Assembly (NCBI GenBank): GCA_045535205.1
Contig: JAZSLF010000139.1
Location: 1-6,572 of the forward strand
Reading direction: 5' to 3'
DNA from: RUG14199 sp045535205
Lineage (GTDB): Bacteria; Bacillota; Clostridia; Oscillospirales; CAG-272
Length of the DNA: 6,572 nt
Positions 1 through 5,554 of this stretch are shown in pieces. The translations under genes were made by a program, and so were the position numbers. Every line of letters begins with the position of its first letter. Position 1 is the stretch's first letter. A model generated the notes under the pieces. The model saw only the letters and a list, made by a program, of their open reading frames with translations, had not been told where the DNA came from and made no database searches.

Positions 1-1
1 T

Positions 2-307
2 CACCACCTGCCCTCCGAGCTTTCCGGTGGTCAGGCACAGAGAGTTGCTATCGCCCGTGCTCTTATCAACAATCCTCAGATCCTGTTTGCCGATGAACCT
101 ACAGGTAACCTTGACCGTGCAAACGCTGATGAAGTTCTTGAACTTCTCTTTAAGATCAGACAGGACCTCGGTCAGACACTTGTAATGGTTACTCATGACC
201 TTGCAATCGCTGATCAGGCAGACCGTATCTTCCGTATGGAAAACGGCCACCTCACTCTCGAAAGAGACTATATCAAGGGCAACAAGAAGACTATCGACAC
301 TTATTAA
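2..307 (+). CDS. ABC transporter ATP-binding protein, LolD/MacB-like (C-terminal part; gene starts outside the window)
   Basis: The first 101 visible residues are the C-terminal half of an ABC ATPase that energises a membrane permease by ATP hydrolysis at the cytoplasmic face. Visible in order are the signature motif LSGGQ (followed by AQRVAIARAL), Walker B ILFADEP, the D-loop GNLD and the switch histidine in VTHD. The ADEPTGNLD wording and the short tail after the H-switch are typical of the LolD/MacB/FtsE-like group, whose partners are usually FtsX-like permeases in lipoprotein, peptide or antibiotic export. The substrate cannot be told because the permease and the Walker A half lie outside the window. 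Arg is often CGT, and Ile is ATC and Asn AAC wherever they occur, a codon choice usually seen in well-expressed genes and sharper than in the neighbours. The gene ends at TAA, eight bases before a strong terminator, so it is the last gene of its unit. Confidence 0.93.
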   Translation, partial: HHLPSELSGGQAQRVAIARALINNPQILFADEPTGNLDRANADEVLELLFKIRQDLGQTLVMVTHDLAIADQADRIFRMENGHLTLERDYIKGNKKTIDTY

Positions 308-314
308 TAGTATA

Positions 315-348
315 AACGGCACCTTCCGAAAGGAAAGTGCCGTTTTTT
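315..348 (+). terminator. Intrinsic terminator of the ABC transporter gene
   Basis: The stem is AACGGCAC/GTGCCGTT (8 bp), one C/A mismatch, then TTCC/GGAA around a GAAA tetraloop. It runs into six T residues (343-348). It sits directly after the ABC ATPase stop codon. Confidence 0.92.
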
Positions 349-354
349 GTAGTG

Positions 355-393
355 TAAAAATGCCCTCAATTCCCGGTACGGAATTGGGGGCAT
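355..393 (-). terminator. Intrinsic terminator of the racemase-GHL10-DUF554 unit
   Basis: A 14-bp stem pairs 360-373 with 380-393, with one T/G wobble and a 6-base loop. Read on the minus strand it is followed by a short U run (from the A residues at 356-360). It lies 15 bases past the DUF554 stop codon, so it closes the minus-strand unit. It is separate from, and back to back with, the plus-strand terminator at 315-348. Confidence 0.85.
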
Positions 394-407
394 GCCGTTT
401 ATTGTAT

Positions 408-1115
408 TTAGAACAACGAAGCGATTAAATCAAACAGAGGACAAAAAGCTATCGGCATGAAAATTGCAGGGAGCATATTTGCTATCTTTGTTTTTGTAAG
501 ACCGATAAGGTTGAGGCCGAGAGCAAAGATCATGATCGAGCCGCAAGCAACCATGTTGTCAATAACAGCATCGGAAAGAATTGGAGCGATCACCTGTGCT
601 AAAAGCACGATACCGCCTTGGATAACAATGACAGTACCGACAGAGAGGATAACACCGAAGCCGAGCGTTGAAGCAAATATCATCGAAGAAATAAAGTCGA
701 GAACTGCTTTTGTGAACAGCGTGCTGTTGTCACCCTTGAGACCCGCTTGAAGAGAGCCTACGACAGTCATGGCACCAACGCAGAAAAGCAGGGAAGCTGA
801 GACAAAGCCTTCGGCAATACTGTGTGTGCCGTTTGCCTTACTTTTGAATTTTGAACCTATAAACTCAGCACCTACGTTCAGCCATTTGTCAATGTTTATC
901 AGAATACCGATAAGTGTACCGAGCACCATTGAAAGAATTATTATAAGTGTATGTGTGTTGTCCTGAAGCATGCCCGTTACACCCATAAAAACGGTGCAAA
1001 ATCCGAGACACTTCATAAGTGCGGCTGCAACGTTATCGGGGATGCCCTTGTTGAAAATAAGGCCTAAAATGCTGCCTGCAATAACAGTTGCGACGTTTGC
1101 AATTACGCCAAGCAT
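408..1115 (-). CDS. DUF554 family integral membrane protein (YdfK/YqgA-like)
   Basis: This 235-residue protein is almost entirely hydrophobic, with about six or seven predicted membrane helices, and lies in the cytoplasmic membrane. It matches DUF554 throughout. It opens with a GVIANVATVIAGSILGLIFNKGIP block. The middle carries the conserved stretch FCVGAMTVVGSLQAGLKGD (residues 111-129) followed by the TKAVLDF helix. Near the end is a GLNLIGLTKTKIANMLPA block (200-217). The length is normal for the family. The biochemical function of DUF554 is not established; a transporter role is only a guess. The start is supported by an AGAGGT ribosome site about nine bases upstream. It is the last gene of the minus-strand unit, 31 bases after the GHL10-like gene, and is followed by a clear terminator. 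Nothing is missing or broken. Family assignment is strong; the role is unknown. Confidence 0.9.
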   Translation of the reverse strand: MLGVIANVATVIAGSILGLIFNKGIPDNVAAALMKCLGFCTVFMGVTGMLQDNTHTLIIILSMVLGTLIGILINIDKWLNVGAEFIGSKFKSKANGTHSIAEGFVSASLLFCVGAMTVVGSLQAGLKGDNSTLFTKAVLDFISSMIFASTLGFGVILSVGTVIVIQGGIVLLAQVIAPILSDAVIDNMVACGSIMIFALGLNLIGLTKTKIANMLPAIFMPIAFCPLFDLIASLF

Positions 1116-1146
1116 ATGTGATTTACCTCTTTACTTGTGTTTAGTA

Positions 1147-2475
1147 TTATTCTTGTTCCGTTGCAGCATCTTTTGAAGTATAGTATGATGAGATCTCGTC
1201 GGTAATACCCTCAAGGTTGTCCCTGAGAGCGTTGTAGCTGTAGAAAATGCTGCCCTTATAGTTCTCAAGCTCCCCTGTAAGAGTGAGCTGAGAGGTCATT
1301 TCCTTTGATGCCGAGTCAAATGTGCCGTCATATTTATAGGCCGCATGGGCGATAAGAAGCTCAACGTCGGTGTCGGAAACTGCGAGATCCCACCACTTTG
1401 AAAGAACCTTGTAGCTTGCGACAACGCTGTCACAGGACCAATATATCTGAGGGGCAACGTAATCGACGTAACCGCCTTCGATCCATGCGAGAGTATCGCA
1501 GTAAATCTCATTATAGCTTTCTGAGCCCTTCGTAATGGAACCGCCGTTTTCTCCGTCGGAGTTTTTCCATATGCCAAAGCAGGAAACACCGAATTTGCAT
1601 TTGCTGTCTGTCTGCTTTACCGTATAGTAAACGCTTTCGATCAGCTTATTTATGTTGGAGCGTCTGTAATCGCCGAGCTCCTCAAACTCAGCACCGTATA
1701 CACCGTAGCTCTCTTCGTCGTTGAAGGCAAGAGCGACCTTGTTTCCGTTTTCATCTGTTTCGTAAGCGGTGTAAGGGTAAAAATAGTCATCAAATACTAT
1801 TCCGTCAAGTGTGTAGTTCTCACAAAGCTCACGAACACCGTTACAGATAAGCTGACGGACTTCGGGATCCCCTGCATCAAAATACAGCTTTCCGTCATAG
1901 GTAATGACTGTATAGTCGGGATTTTTTGCGGGACTTCCGTCGGGAAGCTCGGAAACGGTCATTTTTGAAGCGGATACACGCAGAGGATTTACCCAGGCGT
2001 GTATTGCCATGCCTTCGCTGTGACATTTATCCTCAAGATATGCGAGACAGTCAAAGTCAATGTCTCCGGTTGTGGAAAGGACCGGGGAGATCGGAAAATA
2101 ATTTGATTTGTAAAGTGCATCGCAGGAGGGTCTTACTTGAAAGAAAATGCTGTTAAGGCCCGTTTTTTTTGCGTTTTCAACGATTTCATCAAGCTCAGCC
2201 TTTAATTCTTCTACGGTAAGGTCAGCTTTTGAAGGGAATGAAAGATTGTATACTGTAGGCACAAACACCCCTCTCGTTTCCGTTATAACGGGACGGACAT
2301 CGGCATCTGCGAGTATTTCCTCTTTTTCCCCGTTATCAAGCAGCTTTGAAATCAGAAGCACCGTTCCGGAAAGCAGTATAGCTGCAAGAAGAATACCTGC
2401 AAGAATAAAGGGAAGTATGTTTTTTGTGTGATTATGTTTGCTTTTGGGGCGGTGGTGATTGTTATGATGTTTCAT
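1147..2475 (-). CDS. Membrane-anchored glycoside hydrolase-like protein (GHL10 / DUF187 type)
   Basis: This 442-residue protein has a basic, histidine-rich cytoplasmic start, one membrane helix at about residues 20-45, and a large extracytoplasmic domain. The domain from about residue 66 follows the GHL10 pattern (PF02638): a RGVFVPTVYNL opening strand (68-78), QVRPSCDALYKS (113-124), HAWVNPLR (159-166), the acidic DGIVFDDYFYP block (224-234, with D229/D230), and YVDYVAPQIYWS (336-347) on a late barrel strand. GHL10 proteins are predicted TIM-barrel hydrolases acting on glycans. The exact substrate here is unknown, and cell-wall or exopolysaccharide sugars are possible. Its GGAGG site sits four bases before the ATG, slightly close, and lies between the racemase stop (TGA at 2486-2488) and the start. 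Only 10 bases separate the two genes, which suggests translational coupling. The anchor could be an uncleaved signal peptide; no lipobox cysteine follows it. Confidence 0.88.
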   Translation of the reverse strand: MKHHNNHHRPKSKHNHTKNILPFILAGILLAAILLSGTVLLISKLLDNGEKEEILADADVRPVITETRGVFVPTVYNLSFPSKADLTVEELKAELDEIVENAKKTGLNSIFFQVRPSCDALYKSNYFPISPVLSTTGDIDFDCLAYLEDKCHSEGMAIHAWVNPLRVSASKMTVSELPDGSPAKNPDYTVITYDGKLYFDAGDPEVRQLICNGVRELCENYTLDGIVFDDYFYPYTAYETDENGNKVALAFNDEESYGVYGAEFEELGDYRRSNINKLIESVYYTVKQTDSKCKFGVSCFGIWKNSDGENGGSITKGSESYNEIYCDTLAWIEGGYVDYVAPQIYWSCDSVVASYKVLSKWWDLAVSDTDVELLIAHAAYKYDGTFDSASKEMTSQLTLTGELENYKGSIFYSYNALRDNLEGITDEISSYYTSKDAATEQE

Positions 2476-2485
2476 AATTCCTCCG

Positions 2486-3211
2486 TCAATAATTGTAATC
2501 GGGACCGAAGCCGATGGGAGTCTGTGAGCACATCTTTATGGCGGTGTAGGCGAGAACCTCAAGAGAGTCTACAAATCTGTCATCACCGCCAAGCTGTCTG
2601 TTTATGACTGAAAGCTCGGTGCAGCCGAGAATTATCGTATCACAGCCTTTTTCGATAAGGTCATTTACTACTTTATAAAAAAGCTCACGGTCTGCGGGAA
2701 GGCCCTTCTTGACACAGTTGTATATAAGCTCCATCAGAATTTTTTGGTTTTCTTCGGAGGGTATCTCCCAATCAATGCCGTTTTCTTCACATTCCATCTG
2801 ATAAGTATTTGTTGAAACTGTTCCCTCGGTTGCAAGGATACCGGCTTTTTTCTTTCCGGCATGCTTTATATGATGAACTGTTTCCGTAATAATACTCGGC
2901 ATGGGGATGGATACGCTTTTTCTCAGCTCTTCAATAAAGTAGTGAGCCGTATTGCAAGGGATAACAATTGCCGAGACCTTGCAGCTTTCAAGATAACGGG
3001 CATCCTCTATCATGATAGGTAAGGGGCTTACCTCACTTCTGCCCATTATAAAGTCCGTTCTGTCGGGAGTGGAGGCACGGGAGCTGAGCAGAATATCTAT
3101 GTGATCCTGGTCACGTTCAGCTTTTGTGTGCTCAGTTATCATTTCGTAAAAATAAGCACTTGCCATGGGGCCGAGACCGCCTAAAATTCCAAGCTTTAAT
3201 GCGTTGTTCAT
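2486..3211 (-). CDS. Aspartate/glutamate racemase family protein
   Basis: This 241-residue cytoplasmic protein is of usual length for the Asp/Glu/hydantoin racemase superfamily (PF01177). It begins with the nucleotide-free Rossmann-like strand LGILGGLGPMASAYFY. It carries both catalytic cysteines: C86 in VIPCNTAH and C197 in LGCTELS. These two residues act as the acid/base pair that removes and replaces the alpha proton without a cofactor. The GGLGPMAS opening and PCNTAH point to the aspartate-racemase/YgeA/RacX branch rather than MurI glutamate racemase, although the substrate could be Asp, Glu or a broader set. An AAGGAGGA ribosome site (3217-3224) lies five bases before the ATG. It is the first gene of a unit with the GHL10-like and DUF554 genes. 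Its upstream region is the folded repeat element at 3237-3386, whose proximal repeat supplies a likely extended -10 for this gene. A link to D-amino acids in the cell wall is inference. Confidence 0.92.
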   Translation of the reverse strand: MNNALKLGILGGLGPMASAYFYEMITEHTKAERDQDHIDILLSSRASTPDRTDFIMGRSEVSPLPIMIEDARYLESCKVSAIVIPCNTAHYFIEELRKSVSIPMPSIITETVHHIKHAGKKKAGILATEGTVSTNTYQMECEENGIDWEIPSEENQKILMELIYNCVKKGLPADRELFYKVVNDLIEKGCDTIILGCTELSVINRQLGGDDRFVDSLEVLAYTAIKMCSQTPIGFGPDYNY

Positions 3212-3238
3212 AATCTTCCTCCTTGCGTATTTCTTCTT

Positions 3239-3247
3239 ATTATATCA
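3239..3247 (-). promoter_or_regulatory. Candidate extended -10 promoter of the racemase unit (proximal)
   Basis: The minus strand reads TGATATAAT, a perfect TGn-TATAAT extended -10. A start about seven bases downstream would give a leader of about 20 bases containing the AAGGAGGA site. There is no good -35 at 16-18 bases, where the first arm of the folded element lies. The call rests on the -10 alone. Confidence 0.5.
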
Positions 3248-3376
3248 TAAAAGCAAGGCGTAAGCCTTGAGTGCGATATTTTCGCACCTGAAATGCTGTA
3301 TTGCATTTCAGCTTTTAGTCATCAATGTTCCCCGAAACAGCCAAAATCTTTGATTTTGCTACTGTTTCGTGGGGTT

Positions 3377-3385
3377 ATTATATCA
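3377..3385 (-). promoter_or_regulatory. Second candidate extended -10 on the distal direct repeat
   Basis: The same TGATATAAT sequence occurs on the minus strand in the distal repeat copy. At 17 bases upstream there is only a weak -35-like TTTATT. If active, it would produce a leader of about 160 bases carrying the long hairpin and the three-arm structure ahead of the racemase gene. Confidence 0.35.
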
Positions 3386-3422
3386 TGTATTTCAATTAAA
3401 ATAAAGACTTTTTATAAAATTA

Positions 3423-3428
3423 TATAAT
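3423..3428 (+). promoter_or_regulatory. Candidate -10 box of the small membrane protein gene
   Basis: A perfect TATAAT lies about 80 bases before the ATG at 3509, in an A+T-rich stretch. No convincing -35 is visible at the right spacing, and AT-rich background makes chance matches likely. Confidence 0.35.
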
Positions 3429-3508
3429 ATAAGCGGCAAATCAATCTGCGATCTGTTGAATAACGCCTATTCTTTTTGGACAAAATCGTTTTGAAAGGCG
3501 GTGGCAAA

Positions 3509-3952
3509 ATGAATAACGTTAAAAATAATATGGTAAGAGAGCTTTCTGACCATGTGATAAAGTATATACTGCTTTTTATTGCGGGTGCTTTCGGTTACGG
3601 AGCTATGGAAATAATCTGGAGAGGCTACACTCATTATTCAATGCTTACTGCAGGCGGCATAGTTCTTTGTGTCACCTATGCAATAATACGTCATAATGAA
3701 AAAGCACCTTTGGTGTTAAAGGCGACGGCGGTTACCCTTTTTATAATTACACTTGAGCTTATCTTCGGTCTCATATTTAATTTGATGCTCGGTCAGAGGG
3801 TCTGGGATTATTCCGATAAGCCCTTTAATTATTTCGGACAGATCTGTTTGCCCTATTCATTTTTGTGGCTTCTTATATCGTTTGTCCTTTGCGTTGTTAT
3901 TGAAAAATGCATCACGCCCCCGAAGTCAGCTAACGTATTAAAAAACAAATGA
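3509..3952 (+). CDS. Small integral membrane protein, PF06541 'putative ABC-transporter permease' (CmpB) type
   Basis: This 147-residue protein has four predicted membrane helices (about 17-34, 44-61, 70-92 and 111-132) and a short basic tail. It shows the conserved pattern of PF06541: an acidic residue in helix 1 (E34) followed by WRGYTHYSM; LELIFGLIFN in helix 3; then WDYSDKPFNYFGQICLPYSFLW (99-120). The Pfam name suggests an ABC permease, but it rests on thin evidence and no ATPase is adjacent here, so the role should be treated as unknown. An upstream TTG at 3476 would add 11 residues, but it has no ribosome site. The ATG at 3509 follows AAGGCGGTG (3495-3503) at a five-base spacing and is the better start. 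The gene stands alone, divergent from the racemase unit and convergent with folA, with which it shares a terminator overlapping its stop codon. Confidence 0.85.
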   Translation: MNNVKNNMVRELSDHVIKYILLFIAGAFGYGAMEIIWRGYTHYSMLTAGGIVLCVTYAIIRHNEKAPLVLKATAVTLFIITLELIFGLIFNLMLGQRVWDYSDKPFNYFGQICLPYSFLWLLISFVLCVVIEKCITPPKSANVLKNK

Positions 3953-3975
3953 GAGGTTTTTTGACCCCTCATTTT
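3947..3975. terminator. Shared bidirectional terminator between the membrane protein gene and folA
   Basis: The stem AAATGAG-A-GGT pairs with ACC-C-CTCATTT (one A/C mismatch on the plus strand) around a 6-base T-rich loop. A plus-strand transcript runs into TTTTC. A minus-strand transcript runs into TTTGTTTTTT. The hairpin contains the stop codons of both convergent genes (TGA at 3950-3952 on plus; TGA at 3969-3971 on minus). Confidence 0.8.
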
Positions 3976-4448
3976 CTTACATATTCTTTAATAACGGCTT
4001 TCGTTTCATCCTGTTCGATTTCGGAAATAACAGAAACGCTGAAGTCTTCTTCATTAAAAGAAGGGAAGAACACCTCTGCATCTTCGCATTCAGCATCAAT
4101 GTGAGTGAGATACATCTTGTCAGCGTAAGGCAGGAACAGCTTGTATATCTCACCGCCTCCGATGACAAAGCATTCTTCTTCTGTGTTTTTATATTCTTCA
4201 AGAATTGTTTCTGCGGAATGATGGATCTCCGTTCCTTCATAGCTGTAATCCTTGTTTCCCGTAAGGATCACGTGATGTCTTTTGGGTAAAAGTCCGCCGA
4301 GAGACTCAAATGTCTTTCTTCCCATTATGACCGTGTGTCCTGAAGTTGTTCCTCTGAAAAACTTCATGTCCTCTTTGAGATGCCAGATAAGGTCACCGCC
4401 TTTTCCGAGCTCAAGCTTTTTGCCTACTGCGGCAATTAACGAGATCAT
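3969..4448 (-). CDS. folA: Dihydrofolate reductase
   Basis: This enzyme reduces dihydrofolate to tetrahydrofolate with NADPH in the cytoplasm, restoring the folate that thymidylate synthase oxidises. The protein has 159 residues, the normal length for a type I bacterial DHFR. Visible landmarks are the opening strand MISLIAAVG, W22, the catalytic acid D27 in HLKEDMKFFR, the cofactor-binding IMGRKTFESLG (41-51), the glycine turn FVIGGGEIYKLFL (about 93-105), and LTHIDAECEDAEVFFP in the C-terminal half. All expected active-site residues are present. The AAAGGAGG ribosome site (4456-4463) begins right after the thyA stop codon. The gap between the genes is only 16 bases, so folA is co-transcribed with thyA and probably translationally coupled. 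Transcription ends at the shared terminator that overlaps its own stop codon. Identification is secure; no oddity apart from the shared terminator. Confidence 0.97.
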   Translation of the reverse strand: MISLIAAVGKKLELGKGGDLIWHLKEDMKFFRGTTSGHTVIMGRKTFESLGGLLPKRHHVILTGNKDYSYEGTEIHHSAETILEEYKNTEEECFVIGGGEIYKLFLPYADKMYLTHIDAECEDAEVFFPSFNEEDFSVSVISEIEQDETKAVIKEYVRK

Positions 4449-4464
4449 GGTGCTTCCTCCTTTG

Positions 4465-5367
4465 TTACTGAGCTATCGGGAATGAGATCTTTCCCATATG
4501 TTCGTAGCCTTCGATCTTTATGTCGGAAAGCTCACGGGAATTATCAAATGCAAAGAAGTCTCGAACATCGGGATTTATCCAAAGCTTCGGTGCAGGAAGA
4601 TCACCCTTTGTGTCAAAGCGTTCTATCTGCTCCTTAATTCCGTCAATTTGATTTACGTAAATATGAGCATCCTTAATGCTCCAGTCAAGAGTGCCGGGCA
4701 TGAGTCCCGTACAGTGTGCGATAAGATTGAGAAGCACCGCATACTGCGTTACGTTAAAGGGAAGACCGAGGGGAACATCGCAGCTTCTCTGGTGCACCCA
4801 AGCATTGAGTTTTCCGTCTGTTACGTCCCATTCGCTGCTCCATACACAAGAGGGAAGAACTGCGGTGGGTACGTAATCGTCCTGCCATAGACTTATGACC
4901 ATTCTTCTGTCGTTGGGATTGTTTTTTACGGTGTTTATAAGTCTTTTGGTAAGGCCGAACTTTTTTACAATGTAGCCGTAAGCAGTTCCGATGGTGTGTG
5001 CCCATTCCTTGCCGAATTCACGAACGACCTCCTTTTTTTGAAGAACACCGTTTTCATCGGGCAGCATCTGAGTTGCCTTCCAAAAGCCGTCTTCGTCTAT
5101 CTCCCATTCATCCCATATCTTGACGCCCCTCTCCTGAAGCCAGCGTACATCGTTGGAAGCGGCCTGATATATCCAGAGCATTTCAAGAATGGCAGCCTTG
5201 AAGAAAAGCTGTTTTGTCGTAAGCACGGGAAATTCCTTTGAAAGATCAAGTGAAAAATGGTATGAGGGTATCTTTACGGTGTTGATGCCTGTTCTGTTCT
5301 GAACTTCCGTGCCCTCGCCCAATATTTTTTTACAAAGCTTTATATATTCCTTATCCCATTGTGACAT
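4465..5367 (-). CDS. thyA: Thymidylate synthase (ThyA type)
   Basis: This enzyme methylates dUMP to dTMP using 5,10-methylene-tetrahydrofolate and releases dihydrofolate, which FolA recycles. The protein has 300 residues, within the usual range. Recognisable blocks are VQNRTGINT with the phosphate-binding Arg (R25), FPVLTTKQLFFKAAILEMLWI (46-66), WDEWEIDEDG (85-94), NDRRMVISLWQ with R154/R155, the nucleophile C174 in LPSCVWSS, QRSCDVPLGLPFNVTQY (193-209, with D197 and N205), and DAHIYVNQ (233-240). The usual PPCH around the nucleophile is PSCV here, so the histidine after the cysteine is replaced by valine. An AAGGAGA site (5375-5381) lies about seven bases before the ATG. It is first in the thyA-folA operon, under a promoter at 5404-5432. 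Flavin-dependent ThyX is excluded because the fold blocks are clearly ThyA. Confidence 0.97.
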   Translation of the reverse strand: MSQWDKEYIKLCKKILGEGTEVQNRTGINTVKIPSYHFSLDLSKEFPVLTTKQLFFKAAILEMLWIYQAASNDVRWLQERGVKIWDEWEIDEDGFWKATQMLPDENGVLQKKEVVREFGKEWAHTIGTAYGYIVKKFGLTKRLINTVKNNPNDRRMVISLWQDDYVPTAVLPSCVWSSEWDVTDGKLNAWVHQRSCDVPLGLPFNVTQYAVLLNLIAHCTGLMPGTLDWSIKDAHIYVNQIDGIKEQIERFDTKGDLPAPKLWINPDVRDFFAFDNSRELSDIKIEGYEHMGKISFPIAQ

Positions 5368-5403
5368 GGCGTAGTCTCCTTGTGAGCTTTTTTTATCATT
5401 ATA

Positions 5404-5432
5404 ATAATAACATATTGAAAAATCAAAGTCAA
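5404..5432 (-). promoter_or_regulatory. Sigma-A-type promoter of the thyA-folA operon
   Basis: On the minus strand, TTGACT (5427-5432) and TATTAT (5404-5409) are separated by 17 bases, and a TG (5411-5412) precedes the -10 by one base (extended -10). This predicts a leader of about 30 bases with no room for a riboswitch. Confidence 0.78.
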
Positions 5433-5446
5433 CAATATTGAAAAAT
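5412..5446. repeat. Pair of 12-bp direct repeats over the thyA promoter
   Basis: ATATTGAAAAAT occurs exactly at 5412-5423 and 5435-5446, starting 23 bases apart. The first copy lies in the spacer of the thyA promoter and the second just upstream of its -35. This could be a two-site operator, but the sequence is A+T-rich and chance is possible. Confidence 0.4.
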
Positions 5447-5477
5447 AGTATGACGGAATATAATAAGTCTTAGTGTT

Positions 5478-5507
5478 TTGAAAAAAACTGTATCAGGTGC
5501 ATATAAT
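5478..5507 (+). promoter_or_regulatory. Promoter of the M23 peptidase gene
   Basis: TTGAAA (5478-5483) and TATAAT (5502-5507) are separated by 18 bases on the plus strand, giving a leader of about 40 bases before the ATG at 5555. This is a vegetative sigma-A-like pattern; I did not see a clear sporulation sigma-F or sigma-E promoter. Confidence 0.6.
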
Positions 5508-5554
5508 TTGTTCATTTGGCAAAAAATATATACAACAAAGCTATGGAGGTTTTT

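Larger units (their letters stand above)
3237..3386. repeat. Folded intergenic element flanked by 12-bp direct repeats
   Basis: Exact direct repeats TTATTATATCAT lie at 3237-3248 and 3375-3386. Between them, a closing stem TAAAAG/CTTTTA (3248-3253 with 3312-3317) encloses three hairpins packed almost without linkers. Arm 1 is CAAGGC/GCCTTG with a GTAA loop (3254-3269). Arm 2 is GTGCGA/TCGCAC with a 5-base loop (3271-3287). Arm 3 is CTGAAATGC/GCATTTCAG with a 6-base loop (3288-3311). A separate long hairpin follows at 3329-3374: CCCCGAAACAG against CTGTTTCGTGGG with one bulged T, then an inner CAAAAT/ATTTTG stem. No protein is encoded. It resembles dispersed palindromic (MITE- or REP-like) repeats of Clostridia, but copy number cannot be judged from one window. 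It could instead be an RNA leader structure of the racemase unit. Confidence 0.6.

Noticed and set aside
195..428. Plus-strand 77-codon frame over the ABC gene end and both terminators
   Set aside because: It overlaps the clear ABC ATPase frame and runs through two terminator hairpins; a shadow frame.
3248..3317. tRNA or tRNA-like gene, because of the cloverleaf shape
   Set aside because: No 7-bp acceptor stem, no T-loop GTTCRANNC, no D-loop consensus and no 7-base anticodon loop; arm sizes do not fit a tRNA on either strand.
3237..3386. CRISPR array
   Set aside because: Only two short AT-rich repeats, a single 126-bp interval full of hairpins, and no cas genes.
3476..3508. Extra 11 residues on the small membrane protein from a TTG start
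   Set aside because: No ribosome site precedes the TTG, while the ATG at 3509 has AAGGCGGTG at good spacing.
4498..4890. Plus-strand 130-codon frame opposite thyA
   Set aside because: It lies entirely antisense to a well-conserved thymidylate synthase and has no recognisable motif.
5368..5554. Riboswitch (for example THF type) upstream of thyA-folA
   Set aside because: The predicted thyA leader is only about 30 bases and contains no suitable stem-loop set.
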